Shown here in pieces: positions 1 through 10,857 of a stretch of 64,000 bases of DNA. The stretch spans positions 62,001 to 126,000 of the forward strand of contig JAGQDJ010000013.1 of NCBI GenBank assembly GCA_022885665.1, read 5' to 3'. Below the pieces are notes generated by a model. That model was not told the DNA's origin, ran no database searches, and saw nothing but the letters and a program-made list of their open reading frames with translations. How positions within the stretch are numbered: position 1 is the stretch's first letter; each line of letters begins with the position of its first letter. Both the position numbers and the translations under genes were made by a program. The stretch comes from Triops longicaudatus. Lineage: Eukaryota; Arthropoda; Branchiopoda; Notostraca; Triopsidae.

Positions 1-1255
1 GGCGCACCGGAACAAGTTGTTCGACGCCGAAGTTGCACGTCAAAAGTCTTTAGTGGTCCGATTGGAGAAAATTCAAGTTCAGTATGAAGGGAATCCCAAG
101 AATGCGACACTTTTCATGAACAAAGATGTGTCTAGTCCTTACAATTGCGCTCAACGTAAGACCCACATGTTGTCGAAGAAACCTATTCTTAAATATTTAA
201 AAAAAAAAATAGTATTATACATTTTCTTGTTCCAGATTTGGGAGAAATGCTCACTAAGCAGGCCGCACTTGCTGAAATAAATGGAGAGTTATGGGATATG
301 CACCATCCTTTGACGTCCGATTGCACCCTAAGACTGTTACACTTCAAAACTGACAATGCGCAACAAATTGCGCATGTTAATCGTGCGTTTTGGCGAAGCT
401 GTAGTTTCATCCTTGGAGCCGTGACTGAAGCTGCATTTAAAGAAGACATCAGCGTCCTGCTCCATAGTTTCCCATCTCCCAACGGTAAAAAAAAAAATGT
501 TTTTTATTGCGTGTTTAGCGTTCTTTGCTCTGTATTCATGTAATTTTCTTTATTTTGACATAATTAACTGTTTATTTTGCATACAGTGCGAAGTGGAAGT
601 TTTGTTTACGACGTAGCTCTGGGTTTAGATAACTGGCAACCGACAAAAGTAATCATCCGTGCTTGTTTAATATTAACATTTCAATATGGCATTTGTTCAT
701 TAGTACCATTTTTTCTTAAGGCGGAAATGAGACAGTTTTCGGCTACATTTGCCAAATTCTGCACGACACCCTATAAGTTTGAAAGGCTTCAAGTCGACGC
801 GGAATTAGCGTTGAAAATGTTCAACGGCAATCCGTTCAAGACGGAACAAATTCCACAGATAGTTTCCCAATCCGAAGACGGTAAATTTGCATTCGCTATG
901 CACACTGCTGTTAGTTCATTACAGGCCTGTTCGCATCTCACAGGAAAAAGCGTCACTCTTTACCGGGTGGGATCGCACATTGATATCAGCAAAGGTCCCA
1001 TGATAGCCTCGACTCATTTCGTGGGCCGATCATCCATTACAGCTGTCCATCGCTTGGAATCGAACAAGAAAGACATTCTCTATCGCTTCCAGGGCGTTGC
1101 GTTACCACTAGAACTTTATCTTAATCATTTTTCATTCAGCCTCCTCGAAGAAAGGTCCAAAGAACTGGTAAGGAGTAAATTAGTTATTGGAGATAGATTA
1201 ATAGAACGTATTTTCTTATCTGTAGAATGGAGCGCGAATCCCCGCATCGGCTTAA
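1..1255 (+). CDS. MRPL39: Mitochondrial ribosomal protein L39 (mL39), 5'-partial
   Basis: Structural protein of the large mitoribosomal subunit, acting in the mitochondrial matrix. Exons read: 1-155 (already in frame at base 2, so the start and targeting peptide lie outside the window), 236-484, 587-648, 721-880, 944-1167 and 1226-1255 (TAA 1253-1255). Phases agree at every junction. The first two exons encode the TGS-like domain typical of this family (FMNKDVSSPYNCAQ, then GELWDMHHPL). Later blocks RSGSFVYDVAL, GSHIDISKGPMI and YRFQGVALPLEL match animal mL39. Introns are 44-102 bp. The 881-943 intron (63 bp) is a multiple of three and open in frame, so skipping the splice would insert 21 residues; the conserved join DG-KSVTLYRV favours splicing. 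Reading through the last intron would give a longer unrelated tail, whereas the spliced tail NGARIPASA looks like the family C-terminus (from memory). Confidence 0.93.
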
Positions 1256-1272
1256 ACTGTTATAGTAAACAA

Positions 1273-1278
1273 AATAAA
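1273..1278 (+). promoter_or_regulatory. Polyadenylation signal AATAAA after MRPL39
   Basis: A canonical AATAAA lies 18 bases after the MRPL39 stop codon on the same strand. It fits a very short 3' UTR; the cleavage site is not visible. Confidence 0.5.
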
Positions 1279-2085
1279 GAAGTACAATCGTAACAAATCA
1301 GTGTTTCATTTAAATTAAGAGCAATTGTACTGTCAATCTTTTTGAGCCTAAATCTTCTTCGATGGACGTCATCGGTCTACAAACAAGTCCAAACAGTTAT
1401 AGCAAACTGTCCGCGCAAGAGACTTCAGTAAAGTCCAAACTGTATGTCTTGTTCAGCCAAGTTTCTCTTATATTGAACTTTGAATCTTTATACATTGGTG
1501 AAATAACCGAGTTAGATAGAACGCTTATCGTTTTAGATCGTCAATATGTTTTACGGTCTACTAGACAGCGTCAAGAAAAGGAATCATCTCTATGTGACTT
1601 TGTCGCGCGATTTGTTCCGAGAGACCGTAATATTCAGGGTCACCACTCATAACGCTACTTGTAGTATTAGAACGAGTTCATCGTGAATGGGAGATAGAGT
1701 TAAAAGAACGAATTATTAATGTAGAAATAAATTTCCTAGTAAAATAGCGCGAGCAAAAATCGTCGTGTGGTCTCTGTTCGTTACACGTAAGCGTACGATA
1801 TGAAAAGACGGATAAACGCTCCAGTGTTCCGGCATCTAACGCTGACCCTCACATATCTACCCCTTCCTCACTGTTCGTCGTGAAGAAATTACCTTAGTTA
1901 TCGGTTCAATGACGATAGAAATTTGCGAAAGCCTAGTTTGCTTCACAAAAAAAGGGTTAGATGCGTAGTTGGTTGTGCACGTATCGTAACATAGGTAGGC
2001 CCATAGCCTTCACAATTACAGCTAATTTCGTTTTAAATTTACGTTCCTAATGATACATGCGTATTTATATTCCGAGTGATTTCGT
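1279..2085. other. Intergenic gap between convergent MRPL39 and KIN17
   Basis: AT-rich sequence separating two genes that end towards each other. A 96-codon open frame at 1362-1652 has no recognisable content and lacks splice or family support, so I do not call it. I see no repeat or RNA gene here. Confidence 0.6.
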
Positions 2086-2091
2086 TTTATT
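2086..2091 (-). promoter_or_regulatory. Polyadenylation signal for KIN17
   Basis: TTTATT on the plus strand reads AATAAA on the minus strand, about 60 bases beyond the KIN17 stop codon. Confidence 0.45.
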
Positions 2092-2149
2092 AGGAACCTT
2101 TTATTCCGACAATTTACACAAAAAAGTATATAACATTTTCACCACTCAC

Positions 2150-3556
2150 TCAATGCTTATCCAGGGGAACGTGTACCTTACTGATATCTTCGTATTGAAC
2201 TCCTTCAACAATTCTTCCTTTCGTGGGGCCCTACAAGTGACAAACAACATTTATGTAGTTTTCCGTTTAATTATAACTTGTTAATGGTGGGCAAAAGCAA
2301 GTCGCATTAAGACTTACCGAGTCAATTTCAACAGTGACGCAAAATTTCTTTTCGTTGATGTCCTTCAAAATAGCCAAACACCCTCTGTACGCCCCGTTAA
2401 CCACCTTGACAGTCCTCCGTTCTGCTGGAATCACCGTTTCCAAATGTGCTTGGTCTAATTTCAACGTATGGCCGGTATCTAACATGGTCACGTATGCAGC
2501 GTACTTTTCCACCACTTCTTTAACAAAGCCCTTCTTCTTGTAATACTTATCGCCCAGAGATTTTGTAATAACTTTAACTACAATGCCTTCGGTTAGCCAA
2601 TAATCTTTCCTGTTCTGTTTTTCTTTATTTTTTTCTTGCTCCTTGATGATGTCATCCAACGCTGAAGCTTTGCGTTTCTCTGCCTTTTTATCATCCTCTT
2701 TCTTCCCCTTCTCTCGCTTATCGTCCTTCTTGTCGCTAAGAAGAGTACTGGCTTTCTTCAATACCATCGGCTCTTTGAATAAAACTGGCTTCTCTTCCTG
2801 TTTTGGCACCAATTTCAAAGATAACTGAATTTTTTCTTCTTCATTTTCGCGTTTTAGTTCCGTATAAACGGGCTCGGCCTGCTCTTCGGGGGCAGACTGC
2901 TTGGCGCGTTCGACTTGTTTCTCCAAAAACTCCAACATTCGTTCATTATCGTCCTTTTCCATGCGAGCTTTCTTAGCTCGCGCTTCTGCAGCTGCAATTG
3001 TCTCGGGATCACGGTCAATGTAAGTGATATACCAGCCCTTTTCCGTTTCTTCGACCAATGCTTTACCGGACCGACCCAAATGACGGACGTAGCCGTTCAG
3101 TGTCACCCAGCAAGTGGCGTTCATATGAACGTGGTGCTTTTCTTTGATGTATTCTTGGTAAACTTGATTAGCATGAACTCGTTTTGTGCCAAAACGCGTC
3201 CGGAGAAGTTGCATAAAATCTCGGTCGAATTCTCTAGAAAGAAATACAAAAACATGAGTCATTGAGACGCTCCAGAACTGTAAGAGTGTGTTTAAAGAAC
3301 AGAAGATTGTCAGAGCTTTGGAATTTTACAGACAAGTCTCGAGTTACCTTGAGAATTCACTCAAATATCGGTTAGGAGCCTCTGCAAAAAGCAGAAGCTG
3401 TCTTTGATGGGATTCGGACGTCATGTGGCATTTGAAACCGTTCTCGTCTCGACATTGTTTCTGACACATTTGACAATACCAACGCAATTTCTGCAAGCCT
3501 TTGGATTTCATTTTGTTGCCCAGCCATTTTGGCGTTCCAACTTCGGCTTTACCCAT
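2150..3556 (-). CDS. KIN: DNA/RNA-binding protein KIN17
   Basis: Nuclear zinc-finger protein known in animals for roles in replication, the UV-damage response and RNA binding. Three minus-strand exons: 3556-3348, 3233-2318 and 2230-2150, giving 401 residues (human about 393). The N-terminus carries a C2H2-type finger (C28, C31, H44, H50) inside the near-invariant block LQKLRWYCQMCQKQCRDENG. A winged-helix region follows (RTRFGTKRVHANQVYQEYI; HMNATCWVTLNGYVRHLG; KGWYITYIDRDPETI), then a charged Lys/Glu linker and the tandem SH3/KOW-like C-terminus (YKKKGFVKEVV, LKLDQAHLETVIPA, VNGAYRG). The last exon gives GRIVEGVQYEDISK, matching the family C-terminus. An in-frame ATG seven codons upstream (3577) exists; I prefer MGKAEV because family members start MGK. 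Exon 3 is easily missed because exon 2 runs on as an open frame to 2267. Confidence 0.96.
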
Positions 3557-4583
3557 TTTGTACACTAGATTTCTCACCGAAAAGTTGCCCCACGGAACAC
3601 AAACTGTTTGTTTATATTGTGGATGAAAACGACGAAGAGGAAGACCTTACATTGTTCAACAGTTCCACGACTGTTGTTTATCGAATATCTCTTCCTAGAT
3701 GACGCCACAAAGCGGTGACCGAAGCAAAGCTGGACAAATTCATTTCATCACCGTGCGTTAGACTTAAATTCAACAAATTTACATTGGATGTGAACTAAGT
3801 CTATACAAAAGCTTGTATTTATATGCGTGGATTACTTTAAATAAAAATATTTTTAACCTTTTTTTTTACAGACTTCGACACTAAACGAGTAGTTCTAGGT
3901 TTTCGCTTTCAATTGTTCTAATTTCCCACTTTTACACAATTCTTCAAGACTCGCATTATTCTGTTTTAGATTTTTTAAGCTTCTTGATTTTTTGTCTCAA
4001 AACGTTAGACTTAAAAACTGAAAAACAAAGTGTGAAACAATTGAAATGAAAACAAAAATGCTGAACTCAAAAATAGAACATGGAAATGTGAAAAATGGTA
4101 GGAAACTTTAGGAGACAGTTCTACAAAACAATAAAGAAAAGTAGGAAGATAAATTCAGACCCCAAAAATCGTAAGATTACAGCTCACTTTTTCACGAAAT
4201 ATTTTCTGCGCCATTAAACGCAGAGAACATTTCGTAAAAATATGATTTTCCTAAATCATTTCGTTAGCGGCCCCCTAACCCGGTACGCCCCTCATTATAC
4301 AACCCGGTATATGATTCCTTATATGATTCATATAACTCATATGATTCCTCTAATGAGCCCTTATTGATGCCAGGCTTAGTGTGGACGCCCGATCAACACA
4401 GGTGACTTTCGTTAGCGGCTTCAAATCACTATTCTCCGTCAAGTTATAACTACGTATTACTAGATGGTAGCACCTTACCTTGAATATCTTCAACTTAACT
4501 CATGTGAAGTCTCCGCCTTCATAATATTCCTCTTCGTACTTCCTTATGCTTTTCGGTCCGTGTTTAGCTGCAGGAAGGAAAAC
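3557..4583. other. Divergent intergenic region KIN17 / NDUFB11
   Basis: About 1 kb lies between two head-to-head genes, so it should carry both promoters. I see no clear TATA box. Around 4188-4241 there is an imperfect hairpin with an 8-base loop. At 4290-4355 a short A/T-rich stretch repeats TATATGATTC-like units. No coding signal. Confidence 0.5.
4188..4241. repeat. Imperfect inverted repeat (hairpin)
   Basis: The 23-base arm at 4188-4210 pairs with 4219-4241 apart from one wobble, one mismatch and a single-base bulge. The loop is CCATTAAA. It lies in the NDUFB11/KIN17 divergent spacer. It could be the remnant of a small foldback element; there is no evidence that it is transcribed. Confidence 0.45.
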
Positions 4584-5239
4584 ATGGCATCACTTTCCAG
4601 CGTAGTTTTAAAAAATTTGAGCCGCCAACGAGGCCTGTATACCAATTTCGGCCGTTGTGCAACCAGCCGGTACATTTCTACGTCCGATGGAAAGAAAGAA
4701 TCTGTCGTAGCCCCGCATCCTGTGGCTCAAGAAGCTGCAGCCAAAAACTCGGCTACTGTTGATGAAGCTACCAAACAAGTAAAAACAAAACAAATTGTAT
4801 TCCACTATAACAACTCCCCGCCCGTTATGCAAAGCTATCCTCAAGTTAGATATAGGTGTGGTTCACTTTGAGTTAATTTCTTTTTATTTTTAAGAAATGG
4901 GTTAGTTTTGGTTACGATCCTACCGATGAAACCGAAGATAGAGTTACAACACATGGCTTTTTCTTCATGTCTGTAACTATTTGCCTCATTTTTGGCACTT
5001 GGTGGAGGATGTATATGCCTGACAGCCGGTAAAACATCCATCGTTTGTGCCTGATTCAAAGTAATACAAATGTTTTACCATGCGTTAGCTTGACGGACTG
5101 GGCACAGCGTGAAGCATACGTTGAACTACGCCGAAGAGAAAGAGAAGGCCTGCCTTTGATTGATGGCAACTTGGTGGATCCTAGCATGATTGTCCTGCCA
5201 ACTGACGAAGAACTGGGAGACACAGAAATCATTGTTTAA
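4584..5239 (+). CDS. NDUFB11: NADH dehydrogenase 1 beta subcomplex subunit 11 (complex I)
   Basis: Accessory single-pass subunit of mitochondrial complex I in the inner membrane. ATG 4584 opens a basic, Ser/Arg-rich presequence (MASLSSVVLKNLSRQRG). Exon 2 is 4895-5028, encoding KWVSFGYDP, an acidic stretch and the membrane segment (FFFMSVTICLIFGTWW). Exon 3 is 5089-5239 with the hallmark tail LTDWAQREAYVELRRRERE, GLPLIDGNLVDPSMI and EELGDTEIIV. The end of exon 1 is ambiguous. Two phase-0 donors exist: after 4778 (CAA|gtaaaa, 159-residue protein, close to the usual length of about 150) and after 4844 (CAA|gttaga, 181 residues). I favour 4778 on length. The frame stays open to 4871, so the exon looks longer than it probably is. 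Confidence 0.93.
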
Positions 5240-5415
5240 GGTTGTACGTTTTTAGTGTCGCTGTACTTTTGTTTCTCCTTTCCTTGAGAAAAAATAGGAA
5301 GGTGTAGCCAAGTGTGTCTTGTATAGAAATCACCTAGTTCTGAGGCTAACCATAACATCGTGATAAAGTGCATCCCAAACGAGGAAACGTATAGTCGCGG
5401 ATTGAACTTCTCGGT

Positions 5416-5421
5416 AATAAA
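5416..5421 (+). promoter_or_regulatory. Polyadenylation signal AATAAA after NDUFB11
   Basis: Canonical hexamer about 175 bases after the NDUFB11 stop on the same strand, giving a plausible 3' UTR end. Confidence 0.45.
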
Positions 5422-6275
5422 CGACACAAACATGTATTTGAGTCAAGTTTTCTTCCTGTTGGTATGTACACCTCAGTTGGGTGTCTCGAATACAGGGGCG
5501 GACTCGGAAAGCCGCTTTTGCGTTGGAACTTTCACATTTAGTAAGTAAGAGACCCTAATGACGCCCTTACCTTAAAGCCGTCTGTCTTTCCGATCTCCTG
5601 ACAGAAGCTGTCATGTTTTGTGAAACTTTGTAGCTATATTTCAAATGACGCGAAGTTGTAACATTAAAAAGCGCGCTGATTTTTTTCTGATATTTACAAG
5701 CTGTGGACAGTCAAGATTTTGGGTTGTGCGCAGTAGATAAAAAAGGTGAGTTCCAAAGGCTTCTTAACTACAAGCAACTCTTCACTTACATCTTTAGCGA
5801 GACAGATTCTTCGTTTCGCAAATAATCGTTTTCATCAAAAATTTGTCTAACAAAGCTGTTCATGTAAATTAGGGGAGAGGGGGGCAAAACTGAACGATTT
5901 TCACTATTTTCATTGCAAAAGGAAAGTTAGTCGGCGTACTGCATTAGTTTCTTTTGTGCACGGAAGCGTAGTCATTCAGTTACTAGCTTTCACTTTTTCA
6001 ACTCTTATCCGGCCTTCGAGGGGCTCGAGGCTGTCACCTCTCTAGCGCCAAGATCGCCAAAATCCTGGGGTAAAACTGAACGGCACTGGGGCTAAACTGA
6101 AAGGGTAGAGTTTTCCTTACCTGTTGCGAAAACTCTGAAGAAATGTAAGCCAGGATAAGGTAGCACGTTACTCACTCCTTATAGAATAAAAAAGCTCGTC
6201 CTGAGCAGAAAGAACAAAAAGTTAGTAGCAAAATTCACTAAACGTCAGCGAGACATCACTGCTACCCTAAAATAT
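5422..6275. other. Intergenic sequence
   Basis: No gene recognised. The only structure I see is a set of three short direct repeats (5881-6102), listed separately, just upstream of a hAT insertion. Confidence 0.55.
5881..6102 (+). repeat. Three degenerate direct repeats, GGGG(C/T)(A/T)AAACTGAA
   Basis: Copies at 5881-5896, 6067-6082 and 6088-6102, all in the same orientation, share a GGGG-x-AAACTGAA core. The first two are nearly identical over 16 bases. They may be the edge of an old repeat element; no inverted partner or target duplication is visible. Confidence 0.45.
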
Positions 6276-6283
6276 TCCGTTTC

Positions 6284-7134
6284 CAGGGCCGGATTTCCCA
6301 TGACAACCTGGGCCAAGATTAGGGCGCAGCGATCAGGGGGCGCAAAAACAGGACAACCAAATATTTTTTTACAAAACAAAGTTTTATTTTGAAACGGCTA
6401 AATAATCTGATGTCTTTTACATTTATATCCATACGCACTACATGTTGTTGTCTATTTATTTCAAAGACAACCGACACCGGACGTATGATGTATTGTTGTT
6501 TTCGGCTGTTTGAAATATACTGTAAAAATAAAAAAAATAGCAGTACATTTACAAAGCGCAGCTCTGCAGCTTGCGCTGTTAAGCTCGGTCACCATATTAA
6601 AATCGAAATTTCGCTTTTTAGGGCCATAGTAACTTTTGTATTTAAAAAAAGCAAGAGTATGTAATTTTGAGCTGCAGCGCTGTGTTTCGCGTGATTTTAG
6701 CAAACGTTTACCATATTTCCGATTACGTAAAAGTGAAACAGCGTAAAACGAGACCGCGTAAGGGGGCGGGGGGGGGGGGGGGATTCCTGTACGCAAAATA
6801 TATCATAGGTAGATTTCAAAAATCTTCGACCTCGATGAAGCAATTAGAATCTCTTTCATCGACAAAAAGCGCAAAGAAAGAAATTTAGCAGTTTACAGTA
6901 TTTTGAATTTTCTGAAGAAATTCGACGTGATGTCTTGTTGGTGTTATTTTTTTTTGCAATCTAATAAGTCGTGCAATGGCGTAATATTAAATTACGAACG
7001 TAATATAGTTTAAAGATTTGAAGTTTTGTTAAATATTATGTTGAAAATGTCAAAATAGCTCTTTGAGGTGGGGTGGGATGTGGCGCAAAATTTTGCATTG
7101 GCCTCTGGCGCAGAAGTGTGTAAATCTGGCCCTT
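6284..7134. mobile_element. Non-autonomous hAT-type DNA transposon
   Basis: The 851-bp element starts CAGGGCCGGATTT and ends AAATCTGGCCCTT, giving 13-bp imperfect terminal inverted repeats of the CAGGGCC type common in hAT elements. It is flanked by an exact 8-bp duplication, TCCGTTTC, at 6276-6283 and 7135-7142; 8 bp is the hAT hallmark. The terminal G has decayed to T at the right end, so it is an ageing copy. No transposase frame is present. The interior holds a 15-base G run at 6768-6782. Short open frames crossing it (6389-6664, 7010-7282) are chance. Confidence 0.85.
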
Positions 7135-7142
7135 TCCGTTTC

Positions 7143-7995
7143 AGAACGCAGAGACCTATGATTGTATAAGAGGGAAATGCCATCCGGTTTTTGCCTCGGT
7201 ATGATTGTTTCGGGATTGCCACGTTCAGACTGGCCAGAAGGAAATGAAGAATAGGACTTTCAAATTTCCAGCAGCTGCACAAAAAAGTAGGTTTTTTTTC
7301 TCTTTTAGTTTGTGTTTCGTGAAGTTCAAACCTTGGCCAAACAGCAAGGACTCTTCGGCTGTACAGTAAGATTTAATTATGCAATTTGCCACGCAGCAAG
7401 GAAGTGAAAAAGTGGAAATGTCCCTATTTGATTTCGTCTTTCTCCCCTAGTCATTAAAAATAATAATAATAATAAAGAAAATCCTGTCTGGACGAACAAC
7501 TCTTATTGCAAGAGCACTGTTAGAAGTCGTCGTCGTCGGCAATACTTCGTGAAGTTTCCAGAGAACAGCCCTTCAACGCTAGCGCAAATTTCCTTGAGAC
7601 GGCAGGGCAGCGGCGACATGCCAGCAGGGACCGTTTCCAGCACTGCTTATATGCCCAAACGGACTGTACCTAGTTATTGTCGTTTTTTGGTATATTTTTT
7701 AAACTGTATTGTACAATGATGGTGCTTCGAAGTGTGCCTGATTGTCTCGGTTTTTAAATTTTCTAGCCGAATGAGCGGCTCACTCCAGAAAATTAGCGAT
7801 CAACGGCTCTGTTACTGAAACAGGTTCTTTTAAGAGAATTGAGAAGCCAAATTATCACAATGGTCTTTGCTTTGCTTTGATAGCACCACTATGCAAGAAT
7901 GAGGAAAAAAAACAGCATGCCTTCAACAACTAATAGTAACAAATTCATTCAACGTAAGTAGGTCAAACCACAGTAGTATGTCCTTCCATTGTCAT
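7143..7995. other. Intergenic sequence upstream of the RNF220 3' end
   Basis: No gene recognised. It contains a short AAT-type triplet run near 7450-7475 and a GTC triplet run near 7527-7540. Confidence 0.5.
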
Positions 7996-8001
7996 TTTAT
8001 T
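7996..8001 (-). promoter_or_regulatory. Polyadenylation signal for RNF220
   Basis: Minus-strand AATAAA about 112 bases past the RNF220 stop codon (8115-8113). Confidence 0.5.
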
Positions 8002-8112
8002 TACAGGATCCCAACATCTAACACAATTTGGCGTAACAGTTTGCAAGCATTTTTCTTCGTATGTACTCTATAGGAATGCCTAAATCGGACAGAAAACAGC
8101 TGAAGTAGTCTT

Positions 8113-10857
8113 TCACAAATAGATCCTTCGTAAACCAGACGGCGAAGTTATAACGTTACATTGCGGACACAACTTTTTGGCTCCCTGCAACGAAAAAAAT
8201 CCCATATAAGTCTTACAACTCAATTTTATTGTTTGTTTTACGAATCTTTACCAAAGACTGTAGCCAACATTCTTCACAATGGACATGCCAGCACGTTGTC
8301 GATACTAACGGATGCTTATAGCTACCCTGTAATGAAAAAACACAAAAACGTAAAACTTGTAAACTCTCATATTTTTTATCTAGGAAGGTTGCACAATACT
8401 TACCAAGCATATCAAGCACTTGAATTTGTCTTTGATTTCTTTGGCCTCGTCTTCCAGCTGGCTGATCCGTTGCTTCAAAGCTTCAAGTATTTGTTGGACT
8501 GGAGGTGTAAAATTCTGTTCATCTGCACCTTCGCTTGGACCAAGTCCGGGTAACCAATGACAGTTCTTTGTTTTGACTTGAACTGCTTGGTTGTAGTCAC
8601 TTCCTCCTCCTCCGTCGCTACTGGAATGCAGAGATTCATCATTCGGGCTCAGTTTCGGAATTACCCCACTAAAATCAACAAACATACAAGGTTAAAACTA
8701 GTAACAATAAAAAGTCAAAATTGTATGAAAAATTTTGACACTCTTTTCTGGCAGTACTATAATACGTATTCATGTTCTTCAGCTTCGAATAGTGATTATT
8801 ATAGATAATAAACTGCAAGGGGCATTACTTGACGTTAGATTCCGTAGGATTCTCCATGCTCTCTTCCTCGCCCATTTCACTCACGCTCCGCATGACATCC
8901 GATTCCGTATACTGAGGAGCCCCATATATTGCTTCGTCTCCATCGACGACCACATCACAGTCATCGTCTTCTTCTTTCTTGCACGTTTGCATCCCGAGTG
9001 CTAAAAAAAGAAGTCTTCTTTAGTACGAAATTATCACTAAAATTTCCAATGTAAATATATGTATTACCCGCAAAGCCGCCTTGTAACAAAGTACTCGTTC
9101 TAATTCGCTTTTGTCCCGCCCATTCGTACTCCTCGTAACTATCTCCTGGACCGGCATCTCCTTCCACGTCCAACTGTTCATCCTCGTCTCCTTTCATACC
9201 CTCTTGCTGTAACAAAAAGCATGAAACAAAATGTTAGCATAAGCGATAATTTCCAACTACGAAATAGAAGTAGGGATTTAAAAATGTAAAATCCAACTAA
9301 CACGAAACTTGTCAGAAGCTTAAAAAAAAATCAGCAAAAATAGTTTTATTTTTACTGTAATAAGTTTACAGACGGACGATTTCACTTCCGCGATGTACCG
9401 CCGTTTTGAGCAGTTCAGTTTCAACGAAACGTGAACACTCACGGGAACTGCAGTTAGAACTAAGAACGCCTTACATTCTGAACTTATGTTCGATTTTTCA
9501 AAATTTTTGCGTTTGTCATTTAAAATCTTCAAGATTTAGACATTTGTCTACCGATTACAATTGAAGGCCATAAATAAACAATAGCGACGAACACTTCAAA
9601 GCTACTTTTCACTTACTGTACTAACAATATAAAGTGACACTTAAGTATGGGCACAAGGTTTCAAAAGTGCGCAATCAAAATGACTAAAGGACCACTAAGA
9701 CTTCGGAAAAAAAAGTTGTGTGACGTCGGTAGTTCCTATCGCTGGAAGCCATTTGCTTCTTCTATTTCTGATAACTCCCTATTGCGCAGGTCAAATTTAC
9801 AACAGCAAAGTTTCACAATAAACTGCTCGACATAAAAAAAAGGAGCCTATGCTAACAGCAACCGCGCGGTAATGAAAGTTCCCACCTTCACTGTGTTTCA
9901 TCTAACGTGCACCTTGACAATCATCACGACTGGTGAATTAACTTATATTTCTGAGTATTGTTGGAATAGGGTACAGCTTTATTATCATCAGAAGGCTGGT
10001 ACTGTCGTGCTGTATCACTGGGAAACCGACTACGACATTCTGTAGACCATGATAGTATTCAGGTGACGTTGCTTTACAACGTGACTATAACAGACGATTG
10101 TCAGATAAACCGACTTAACGAAAATGTGCCCTATTCCGAACCTACTAGTATTTAACTAATTTATCTCGATTTTGCATTTACATGTCTATACCTCCATTTC
10201 CATCCATTTCTTCTTTTCTTGCATTCTTTACTCGCTTTCCAGTTTTAACAATTATGACCTCGTTATTATTATACACAAAAATATTTTACCTTTCTCAAGC
10301 ATTGTACCACATGAGCGTTTAATTGATCAGGCATGCCGACTAGTCTGTCTCCACATATGGGACACGCCGTTCTGGTGAGCATAGAACCGCCACTGGCGTC
10401 GGACGCAGGCGTCCCCGATGCCGCCAATCCTTCATCGGATTCTTCGGCGTCGTTGCGTCGCTTGCGCGTCTTGGCTCGTACTCGGCTTTGTCGATTGGTC
10501 CTCACACGATGGTACGTCTGCCAAAAGAAAAACAACCCAAACTCTTAGCAACTACATGCCTCATCTCATCTGAAATTACTCCTGTCTTGTGTCTTCCAAA
10601 AATTCCCACCCAGAGCATTCCCCACAGAAACAAAAATCCTGCTTTCTTTACCTCCCATCTCGAATCAGACGCGTTGTCCTTTTTACTGGAAGATGCCCCT
10701 CCCGTGGTGGTATTCGGGCTTTGCCGGTGTCCTGGTCCGTGACTGCGCGAGAGCCGATCCAAGCGCTCGATTTCCTGCGCCAAGTGCATATGCACATCTC
10801 CGGGCCGCAACGTGATACTGCATGCCGGACAACACGACGGATCTAGCTTTTTCCGTC
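8113..10857 (-). CDS. RNF220: RNF220 exons 3-9 (C-terminal half, RING domain)
   Basis: Compact 3' block of seven exons (coordinates in the whole-gene entry). Exon 3 begins after a clean acceptor at 10859-10858 and joins in phase to the distant exon 2, completing an Arg codon in the run DTRKRRKKLDPSCCPAC. Exon 6 ends at CAA|gtaatg (8829), not at the earlier GT, because only this donor restores phase with exon 7. The RING cysteine/histidine pattern is complete across exons 7-9, so the ligase domain appears intact. Confidence 0.95.

Noticed and set aside
881..943. Read-through of the 63-bp MRPL39 intron as coding
   Set aside because: In frame and open, but canonical borders exist and splicing restores the conserved DG-KSVTLYRV join.
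1362..1652. 96-codon open frame after MRPL39
   Set aside because: Lies between convergent gene ends, with no domain, no splice context and biased composition.
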